Below, piece after piece: positions 1 to 5,780 of a stretch of DNA of 14,742 bases. A program made the translations under genes and the position numbers. This DNA comes from CAYOVG01 sp964407285 (GTDB taxonomy: Bacteria; Desulfobacterota; Syntrophobacteria; Syntrophobacterales; Syntrophobacteraceae): NCBI GenBank assembly GCA_964407285.1, contig CAYOVG010000164.1:1-14742 (forward strand). The letters are read 5' to 3'. Under the pieces are notes generated by a model, which saw only the letters and a list, made by a program, of their open reading frames with translations, made no database searches and had not been told where the DNA came from. Position 1 is the stretch's first letter, and each line of letters begins with the position of its first letter.

Positions 1-2993
1 AGTGCCATGCCCCCTTCAATGTTCGTCTTGATCTCGATCGTGGTCGGAAGGGACGCTCTCAGGAGTTGCAGGGCTTCTTCGACGATGGCGCCGATCTCCG
101 TGGGCGCTCTCTGCTGGTCCCGGCCGTGGCGGCTGAAGGCCAGGATCTGCTTGACCAGTTCCCTGGCCCGCAGGGCGGCCCTGACCACCTCTTCGAGGTC
201 GGACCTCATGGGATGATCGGACGGAAGGTCCTGCAGGGCCATCTCCGTGTACCCGATGATAGGTGAGAGGATGTTGTTGAAATCATGGGCGATGCCTCCG
301 GCGAGCGTGCCTACGGCTTCGAGTTTCTGGGCATGCCGCAGGTGGACTTTCATCTGCTCCCTCTCCACTTCGGCCTGTTTGCGCTCGGTGATGTCGCGGA
401 CGAACACGAGCGCCCCGTTGGAGCCCTCGAATGTGAGGGGAACGGCCGACACTTCGACGTCAACGGCGGTCCCGTCGAGCCGGATAAACTTCTGCTCCAT
501 GAGAGGCACGGCCTTCTTCTCCTCGTTCAGCAGGCGCATACGCTCCCTGGCGCTGTGATGGTAGTCCGGATGGATCATATCCAGCACGGGACGTCCGAGG
601 ATTTGCTCCACGGAATCGGCTCCGTACAACTCCAGTGCCGCCGGGTTGAGGAAAGCGAAGCACCCTCGGGTATGGACGAAGATCGCCTCGGGAGCGTTCT
701 CCACGAGCAGGCGAAATCTTTCCTCGCTGGAACGAAGCGCCGCTTCCGCCAGTTTCCGGTCCGTGATATCGGTGAATATCGTCGCGAAGTGTCCTTGTTC
801 GGGCGAGTAGGCCGTGATGTCGTAGTACCTGCGTAGCGACCGGCTGTAATTTTCGAACCGGACGGCCTTGCCCGTCAGCGCTACCCGCCCGTAGGTATCG
901 ATCCAGTAAGGTTCGACACCCGGTATCGTGTCGAGCACCGTCCGGCCGACGATCCGGTCGGCCTTCAAGCCCGTAAGTGTCTCAAAAGCTGGATTTACTT
1001 GCAGGAACCGGTAATCGCGAGGCAAACCGTCTTCATCGGCGATGACCTCGTGCAGCGCAAATCCTGACGTGAGATTTTGGAACAGCAGACGGTAACGCTG
1101 CTCGCTCTCTTTCAGGGCATCCACGGTCCTGCTGTTCTTCAGAGCCAGCGCCGCCATGTCTCCGAAAGCGGCCGCAATCCGGGAATCCTCCTCGGTGAAG
1201 GCGTCGGCTTTGTTCGCCAGCCCGATGACCCCGAGGGTCCTGCCTTCGATCCGAAGCGGCGCAAACATGACGTTTTGCATTCTGACATGCCCGGCGGGCA
1301 GGTACTGCCTCCATTCGCTGTGCTCGAAGTCGTTTTCGTAAACCGTCTCCATACGGAGGTACGACTGCTCGCGAAGCCCCCGGATCGGCATGGGAAGCGA
1401 CGGGTCCACCACACACTTCCTCCCCCCGGCGTCGAGGAACAACACTTCGTTCTCGTCACCCGATTCCGAGAGCAACGCCACGTATCCCGCCGTGGCCCCC
1501 GTGTGAAGCTTGCACTCTTGGAACAGGAAGTGAGCGGTGGCTTCGAATGTGTAGTTCTCCAGGGCCAGGCGCGCCACGTTCAGAAGAGACTGGATCTCCT
1601 TCTCCCGCTTCAGCAGCAGTTCGTTTGCAGCGTGGATTTCGTCTTCTTTCCTCTTGCGGTCGGTGATATCCCGCGCAACGCTGAGGACCCGGACGACCTT
1701 TCCGTCGGTCCCGTATTCGGGAACGAGCTTCCAGTCAAAATGGACTTTACCGGAGACGGCCTCCACTTCGAACTCTTCCCTGACCGCCCGGCCCGTATCG
1801 AATACGCTCAGGATACGGTCCTCCCAATAGGAACAAAGCTCGGGAGGAAATCCCAATTCCCTGTGCGTCTTTCCGATGAAGGCTTCCGGCTCCATGCCCA
1901 CGACAGCCGCCACCGACGGGCCGGCGTAGACATGGCGGCATTCCCGGTCGAAGCGCAACACCACATCCGTCGAGTTCTCGACCAGGGTGCGGTAACTCTC
2001 CTCGCTCTCGCTCAGCGCATCTTCGGCCCGCTTCCGTTCGGTGGTATCCACGTAGACCGCCTGGCACACGGGTTCGCCTCCCGAGTCCAGCACGCCGACG
2101 AACACCTCCACCCACCGAACGGCGCCGTCCTTTCGGACTATGCGAAATTCGTACCTGGGGATGGCGGGCATTCCCCTCAGCCGGTCGTGGTTTCGCCCGC
2201 GGACCATCTCCCTGTCCTCCGGATGGACAAGGTCCCACACCTGTTCGGGGCCGAAGGACATGACCTCGTCCGCGGTGTAGCCGAATATTTCGGTCCACGT
2301 GGGATTGACGTAATCGAACACCGGGGGCAGGCCCCTGAGGACCGCAATTCCCTGGAGCGAATGCTCGGCCAGCATTCGATATCTTTCTTCGCTTCTTCTG
2401 AGCATCTGCTCCGCGTGCCTGCGCTCGGTGATGTCTGTGCTGATCCCGCACATCGCGACCGGTTCTCCCCCGGCTCCGGTGACCAGGTGCGTCCGGCAGT
2501 CCAGGAACACCGGGCGGCCGGAACCGTCGAAGTTCACCACCTGGCCGCGCCACCGGCCCTTTTCGAGGGTCTCGCGGATGATTTCGGCTTGAGTGGCCCC
2601 GGCGGCGGAGTCCTCGCCGCAGATCGCGACGTGGCGGCCGATCAGCTCCTGCCGGGTCCTGCCCAGCATGTGGCAACTCGCGTCGTTGACATAGGTGATG
2701 CGCCCCTCCAGGTCCGTCACCGTGACCATGTCCTGGATCTGCTCGAGCACCAGAGACTGCATGCGCAACGCATCCACGGCGGCCTTGCGGTCCGCGTCCT
2801 CCGCGGGCTTCGCACCGGCGGCCGTCACGATCACGGCATCCGTTTCCCCCCGCGGGAGGGCCGCCCGCCGCCCGAGCGCGGTTCCCTCCGCCTGCCCGCT
2901 CCGCGCCCGGTCTTTCTCCAATTCAGCAACCCTTTTGCGCAATTCACTCAACTCCGCTAAGAGCTGCTCCCTGGTCCTGGCTTCATCCTGCAT
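1..2993 (-). CDS. Multi-PAS/GAF sensor histidine kinase (3' end beyond window)
   Basis: This minus-strand frame stays open from the ATG at 2993 to the window edge, so at least 997 residues are encoded and the C-terminus is missing. A Shine-Dalgarno AGGAG (3004-3000) lies 6 nt before the ATG. The N-terminus is a short coiled coil (REQLLAELSELRKRVAELEK), followed by PAS domains at about residues 75-198, 200-320 and 331-447, a GAF domain at about 460-615, and PAS domains at about 622-747 and 759-872. Linkers of the DITER(R/K) type close most PAS units. A HisKA domain begins near 893; the motif GTLAGGIAHDFNN carries the predicted phospho-accepting His903. The ATPase domain must lie left of base 1. 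No transmembrane segment is visible, so a cytoplasmic sensor is inferred; ligands are unknown. Whether it ends in a receiver domain like the kinase at 5781-7928 cannot be seen. Confidence 0.9.
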   Translation of the reverse strand, partial: MQDEARTREQLLAELSELRKRVAELEKDRARSGQAEGTALGRRAALPRGETDAVIVTAAGAKPAEDADRKAAVDALRMQSLVLEQIQDMVTVTDLEGRITYVNDASCHMLGRTRQELIGRHVAICGEDSAAGATQAEIIRETLEKGRWRGQVVNFDGSGRPVFLDCRTHLVTGAGGEPVAMCGISTDITERRHAEQMLRRSEERYRMLAEHSLQGIAVLRGLPPVFDYVNPTWTEIFGYTADEVMSFGPEQVWDLVHPEDREMVRGRNHDRLRGMPAIPRYEFRIVRKDGAVRWVEVFVGVLDSGGEPVCQAVYVDTTERKRAEDALSESEESYRTLVENSTDVVLRFDRECRHVYAGPSVAAVVGMEPEAFIGKTHRELGFPPELCSYWEDRILSVFDTGRAVREEFEVEAVSGKVHFDWKLVPEYGTDGKVVRVLSVARDITDRKRKEDEIHAANELLLKREKEIQSLLNVARLALENYTFEATAHFLFQECKLHTGATAGYVALLSESGDENEVLFLDAGGRKCVVDPSLPMPIRGLREQSYLRMETVYENDFEHSEWRQYLPAGHVRMQNVMFAPLRIEGRTLGVIGLANKADAFTEEDSRIAAAFGDMAALALKNSRTVDALKESEQRYRLLFQNLTSGFALHEVIADEDGLPRDYRFLQVNPAFETLTGLKADRIVGRTVLDTIPGVEPYWIDTYGRVALTGKAVRFENYSRSLRRYYDITAYSPEQGHFATIFTDITDRKLAEAALRSSEERFRLLVENAPEAIFVHTRGCFAFLNPAALELYGADSVEQILGRPVLDMIHPDYHHSARERMRLLNEEKKAVPLMEQKFIRLDGTAVDVEVSAVPLTFEGSNGALVFVRDITERKQAEVEREQMKVHLRHAQKLEAVGTLAGGIAHDFNNILSPIIGYTEMALQDLPSDHPMRSDLEEVVRAALRARELVKQILAFSRHGRDQQRAPTEIGAIVEEALQLLRASLPTTIEIKTNIEGGMA

Positions 2994-3004
2994 ATCCAAC
3001 TCCT

Positions 3005-3947
3005 GGAAGGCTGGGTGATATTCCGGAACAAAAGGCTGCATGAAACCCGTAAGGACGGTATAAAGCCGTCAATGAACCGGATGAACGTATCGAGGGTGGG
3101 GTTCGGATTTCACATCAATCGCCACATTACCACAGGCGGGCCGTTTATCGTAAGAAAAAATTCCGGTTTGAAAAGCAATATGCGGAAGACGGATTATCAA
3201 AATACATATGCGCCTGCCGTTATTTTTCGCTCTTCCAAAATGCGGCTTGGGCGATGCGCGCAAGAGCATCGACAACCAAGATTGCGAAGATTACGCCTGA
3301 TAAAAACATATTCAATATAATCAAGCGGTAGAAGCCGTGTAAACGCGGTTGATCATATCCTGTTCAAGCACCGCCATGTGCATGTGTTCGTGGAAGAGGA
3401 CTCTTCTTGTTCCGAGTCCATCGCTCAAATTGCTTGACGATGCTCTCCTCCTTGGCGGCATAAGGATATCTCTCCCGCAAGGTGGGGAAGAATCGTCTTG
3501 CCGCTGCCCACAATGCCGCGCGCCATGCCGGCCAAAGTGTTCTAATCGTACGTGATCAATCAGCGGAGAAAAAGACCTCTCGCGGTCCCCTGATCAGTTC
3601 CCCCCTCTCAGAAAAGTGTCCGGCAGCAAAATGACCGAGTGAGATATGCTCCGAGGCTACGGAGAAACATATTCCATTCGGTGCTCCGATGACTCTCAAC
3701 GGAATTCCTTCTCGAACGTTGGTGCGCCCGATTCATCCAGATTTCCATGTATCTTGAATAGCTTCAGAAACTTAGTGGATCGTGATTGACAGTTCCACAG
3801 CTCTCAACGTATGCTCTGCCGATCTAATATAGTAACAGTTCAAGGCGTATTGCAGTGGATGGAAATGAACGAGACAGGAGTAAACGCGTCGACAATTTCA
3901 TGCTGCTGCAATCTATTAATTTATCTTTGGAAATGTTGAATATGGGA
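3005..3947. other. Gene-poor stretch upstream of the kinase and left of the repeat
   Basis: No intact gene is supported here. The part next to the kinase start must hold its promoter, but no clear sigma70 pair is visible; a small inverted repeat (GACGG/CCGTC, 3054-3070) lies about 60 bp upstream of the start. On the plus strand TTGACA (3786-3791) and TATGCT (3810-3815), 18 nt apart, resemble a promoter but lead into no recognisable gene. Fragments of minus-strand coding-like sequence (see the entry at 3364-3555) suggest decayed genes. On the minus strand 3220-3309 could encode a 29-residue hydrophobic peptide (MFLSGVIFAILVVDALARIA and a basic tail), but it lacks a ribosome binding site. Confidence 0.5.
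3364..3555 (-). pseudogene. Possible decayed coding remnant, family unknown
   Basis: A minus-strand frame of 63 codons without a proper start codon reads like genuine protein (for example FFPTLRERYPYAAKEESIVK, then QFERWTRNKK) before ending at a TGA (3366-3364). A neighbouring frame continues with a second plausible C-terminus (VLFHEHMHMAVLEQDMINRV), as expected if a frameshift has split an old gene. I do not recognise the family. The fragment lies in a gene-poor stretch next to a dispersed repeat, which fits gene decay. It may also be chance coding potential. Confidence 0.22.
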
Positions 3948-4074
3948 CGAATCTCGGCATGGTTCGGAAGCCATGTTTTTGAGGTAACGCCTGAAAGGCT
4001 TCATCGTCATTCCCGCGTAATCGGGAATCCATGCTCCTCGAGGCTTTCCGGCCCCCCGCCTTCGCGGGGGCGAC
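3948..4074. repeat. Dispersed palindromic repeat, copy 1
   Basis: About 127 bp align with 12604-12730 in the same orientation with only scattered mismatches and small indels. The shared landmarks are ATGGTTC, GCCATG, TTTTGAGGTA, TCATCGTCATT, CTCGAGG and TTCGCGGGGGCGAC. The core contains ATTCCC, 8 nt, GGGAAT (4009-4028), the same arrangement as neisserial dRS3-type repeats and common in REP-like repeats of many proteobacteria. A second hairpin, CCCCCGC-CTTC-GCGGGGG, lies near the right end. It sits about 130 bp upstream of the toxin-antitoxin-chaperone operon. Confidence 0.8.
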
Positions 4075-4076
4075 TC

Positions 4077-4165
4077 GGATGGGATCTTCTCGACCAACTC
4101 ACGGGTGAGCCGGAGGTTGCGCCGGACCTCCAGCAGCCTGAAGGCGATGTTCTTTTGCGACCCCC
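4077..4165 (-). pseudogene. Short coding remnant between repeat copy 1 and the toxin gene
   Basis: The minus strand reads SQKNIAFRLLEVRRNLRLTR followed by ELVEKIPS, with strongly G/C-ending codons (ATC GCC TTC CTG CTG GAG GTC) like those of the real genes here. The frame has no credible start: going upstream it enters the AT-rich promoter region of the toxin operon. Downstream it passes into the dispersed repeat. This looks like a gene fragment cut off when the repeat and/or the toxin operon arrived. The family is not recognised. Confidence 0.25.
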
Positions 4166-4201
4166 TGTATTTATGTTGACAATTTTAACTTAAAGGTTAA
4201 A
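4155..4201 (+). promoter_or_regulatory. Candidate promoter and autoregulatory operator of the TAC operon
   Basis: Directly before the toxin ATG lies an AT-rich patch in a GC-rich setting. The inverted repeat TTTAAC-TTAAAG-GTTAAA (4184-4201) is a good candidate operator for the XRE antitoxin, since HigA-type antitoxins usually repress their own operon. It overlaps the probable ribosome binding site AAAGG (4192-4196). Possible sigma70 elements are TTGCGA (4155-4160) and GACAAT (4178-4183), 17 nt apart, giving a start near 4190. A perfect TTGACA (4176-4181) is also present, but its matching -10 would put the transcription start past the ATG. Confidence 0.4.
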
Positions 4202-4202
4202 T

Positions 4203-4607
4203 ATGTACTTGAAGCCTGTTCGTCTCGGGCATTACGCAGTCTATGCGGCGGCAAACGATCCGAACGATTGTCCTCTTCTGGGATTCCTTCTCGGACTGGG
4301 GGCGAATTTCAAGAAGGACCGAGATCAAATGCTTGCGCTTCTGTACAGGGTGGCAGAAAAGGGACCCCCCAGGAATACAGATGTATCTCATAAAATCAGA
4401 GGAAAGATCTGGCAGTTCTCCCAGGGACGGCTGAGAATTTTATGGTTCTATGACGAGGGAAAGATGGTCATCTGCACGGGCGGTTTTGTCAAGGAGGCCC
4501 CAAAGACCCCGCAAGGCGAGATCGATTCGGCTGAAAGCTTCAGGAAACGATACCGGGAAGCAAAGAAAGCTGGAAGATTGATTTTGATCAAGGAAGAAGG
4601 TGCTTAA
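4203..4607 (+). CDS. higB: HigB/RelE-superfamily toxin (Gp49-like) of a TAC module
   Basis: This 134-residue protein has the pattern of the phage-derived Gp49-like/HigB toxins of the RelE superfamily, known as ribosome-dependent mRNA interferases. Diagnostic parts are the early CPLLGFLLGL segment (23-32), the basic strand GRLRILWFYDEGKMVI (75-90) and the hallmark GFVKEAPKTPQGEI (94-107), followed by a basic helix (RKRYREAKKAGR). The basic residues around R76/R78 and the GFVK strand are where the family binds RNA; exact catalytic residues are not assigned. The ATG has AAAGG 6 nt upstream. The stop TAA (4605-4607) directly abuts the antitoxin ATG, so the two are surely co-translated. Toxin-first order is typical of higBA loci. 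It looks complete, without frameshift. Confidence 0.87.
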   Translation: MYLKPVRLGHYAVYAAANDPNDCPLLGFLLGLGANFKKDRDQMLALLYRVAEKGPPRNTDVSHKIRGKIWQFSQGRLRILWFYDEGKMVICTGGFVKEAPKTPQGEIDSAESFRKRYREAKKAGRLILIKEEGA

Positions 4608-5015
4608 ATGGCTGACAAATCTTTCAAAGCCCTTTTTGAAGAAGCGAAAAGAGGGGAAACCTTCTGGGCGACAACCGTTATTCTCGATTTCACCGAAGAA
4701 CTGAACATGCTCATGGAAAAGAACGGCATCAGCCGAAGCGAACTTGCAAGGAGGTTGGGCGTTTCCCCGGCCTATGTGACCAAAGCGCTTCGGGGTGACG
4801 TCAATTTTACGGTGGAGACCATGGTGCGCCTGGCGAGAGCAGTCGAGGGGAAAGTGCATGTGCATGTGGCTCCGGAAGCCCACGAGGTACGATGGTTCGA
4901 TGTCGTCACGGGAAACTCCCGCGGTCCGGCCACTTGGGAACGAGAAGCTTTTCTTCCCGCAACCGCATCGTGCAGATTGGAGGTAAGGGCTGGTGAAGGT
5001 CCCATTGCGGCTTGA
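4608..5015 (+). CDS. higA: XRE-family HigA-like antitoxin with C-terminal chaperone-addiction-like tail
   Basis: This 135-residue protein has an XRE/Cro-type DNA-binding domain at about residues 30-88, with the helix-turn-helix SELARRLGVSPAYVTKALRG at 44-63 and a typical N-terminal FKALFEEAKRGETFW segment. It should neutralise the upstream toxin and repress the operon. Beyond the DNA-binding domain is an extension of about 43 residues (93-135) with exposed aromatics (W96, F97, W113, F117). In toxin-antitoxin-chaperone systems such as Mycobacterium tuberculosis Rv1955-Rv1957, an extension in this position (ChAD) makes the antitoxin aggregation- and protease-prone unless bound by a SecB-like chaperone, and such a chaperone is encoded next. 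Equating this tail with a ChAD is inference from position and context. The end overlaps the chaperone start by 23 bp. Confidence 0.88.
   Translation: MADKSFKALFEEAKRGETFWATTVILDFTEELNMLMEKNGISRSELARRLGVSPAYVTKALRGDVNFTVETMVRLARAVEGKVHVHVAPEAHEVRWFDVVTGNSRGPATWEREAFLPATASCRLEVRAGEGPIAA
4979..4995 (+). promoter_or_regulatory. Ribosome binding site and GTG start of the SecB-like gene
   Basis: GGAGG (4979-4983) inside the antitoxin coding region stands 9 nt before the GTG at 4993. It decides the GTG start, because no ATG occurs before the conserved LERYFYTKI segment. The chaperone start lies 23 bp inside the antitoxin gene, which implies translational coupling. Confidence 0.65.
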
Positions 5016-5499
5016 GCGGTATTTCTACACCAAAATCATATGCATTGCCAATTCCGAATTCGACCCCGGCGTCGATCAGCAGAGTGGGAATGGCGAGATG
5101 ATCAAAGAAGTCAGGCTCATGCGCCATGCAGAGGACGAGAGGCGTTGGCAGGTGGTTCTCGATATCAAAACTCCACCCGATGAGGAGAAGTCGGCGCCGT
5201 ATCAGTTGAATATTGAGGTGGTAGGTTTTTTTACCGTGGCGCCCGATGCTCCGCACGATCCCGAGGAGCTGGTCGGAATCACGGGTTCGTCCATGCTTTA
5301 TTCAGCCACCCGCGAATTTGTATTGGGATTGAGTTCTCGAGGCCCATGGCCGCCCGTCTTCCTTCCCACCATCTCGTATCAAACCCGACCGCACGAGAAG
5401 TCCGAGTTCGAGTGCAAGTTTACGGAGCCGGACGACAAGGCTGCGGGCAAGGATACGTCATCACGAAAAAAAACGAGGCGAACTGGTAAACAGGAATAA
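4993..5499 (+). CDS. SecB-like chaperone (SecB-TA type) of a toxin-antitoxin-chaperone module
   Basis: This 168-residue protein matches the SecB fold in sequence order. The first strand is RLERYFYTKI (6-15), comparable to the QIQRIYTKDI region of Escherichia coli SecB. Next come the charged strand RRWQVVLDIKT (50-60) and strand NIEVVGFFTV (73-82). Then follows the helix GSSMLYSATREFVLGLSSRG (98-117), which parallels NILFPYARECITSMVSRG of SecB, and PVFLPTISY (121-129). Classical SecB is about 155 residues; here a basic, low-complexity tail (about 132-168) is added. SecB chaperones hold unfolded proteins for export. In TAC modules a dedicated SecB-like protein instead protects the antitoxin from degradation, thereby controlling the toxin. 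The location directly after and overlapping the antitoxin supports this role. Whether it also serves general export cannot be judged, as no other secB is in view. Confidence 0.9.
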   Translation: MKVPLRLERYFYTKIICIANSEFDPGVDQQSGNGEMIKEVRLMRHAEDERRWQVVLDIKTPPDEEKSAPYQLNIEVVGFFTVAPDAPHDPEELVGITGSSMLYSATREFVLGLSSRGPWPPVFLPTISYQTRPHEKSEFECKFTEPDDKAAGKDTSSRKKTRRTGKQE

Positions 5500-5780
5500 C
5501 CACGGTATTGCAGCCCGGCCGTAAACAGCTCATAAAAGCGTCATACGATCCGCGCGAATGCTCATGTTGTTCAGCCTGAGAAAGAATTTGAGAAAATTGA
5601 AGCGGGTTGGGGATCTGGTGTGTAGCTAAGCGGCAAAGTAGTCTTTAAGCCCATCGCCCACAAGGTAAGAAGCGGGTCCGTTCGTCAGTAAGATTGTGGG
5701 CAGGGGCAGGGTTTCATCTTTTGCCTTTCGTTCAATGATGCCGAGCCGTTTGGCCTTCACGGCAAATGGCATCCTCCAAT
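5500..5780. other. Convergent intergenic stretch between TAC operon and hybrid kinase
   Basis: The plus-strand TAC operon and the minus-strand kinase converge here. No hairpin followed by a T-run is seen on either strand. An 8-bp inverted repeat GCCCACAA/TTGTGGGC (5656-5663 and 5694-5701) with a 30-nt loop may be an RNA structure, and a small minus-strand frame covers it (separate entry). Confidence 0.4.
5626..5772 (-). CDS. Possible small protein of 48 residues, unknown
   Basis: A minus-strand frame begins at an ATG 8 nt after the stop of the hybrid kinase and ends at TAG (5628-5626). Its sequence looks protein-like (KRLGIIERKAKDETLPLPTI, then a SYLVGDGLKDYFAA end). GGAGG (5777-5773) touches the ATG directly, too close for an ideal ribosome site; a GTG at 5760 is 12 nt away instead. 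It could be a small gene co-transcribed with the kinase, or the surviving C-terminus of a broken gene. The family is not recognised. The frame also contains the inverted repeat at 5656/5694, which argues mildly against coding. Confidence 0.3.
   Translation of the reverse strand: MPFAVKAKRLGIIERKAKDETLPLPTILLTNGPASYLVGDGLKDYFAA

Noticed and set aside
1077..2960. Very long plus-strand open frame (627 codons)
   Set aside because: It is the antisense shadow of the multi-PAS kinase, whose minus-strand frame shows clear PAS, GAF and HisKA domains; the plus-strand translation has no recognisable motif and is rich in His, Arg and Pro.
3490..3530. P-loop-like GIVGSGKTI on the minus strand
   Set aside because: The frame ends soon after and has no NTPase context; the neighbouring frame looks more protein-like. 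Probably chance.
4176..4181. Perfect TTGACA before the toxin gene
   Set aside because: With normal spacing its -10 would overlap the start codon and transcription would begin inside the gene, so it is not accepted as the main -35 box.
3855..4193. Plus-strand frame of 112 codons
   Set aside because: It runs through the dispersed palindromic repeat and a minus-strand coding remnant, with no ribosome site or family motif.
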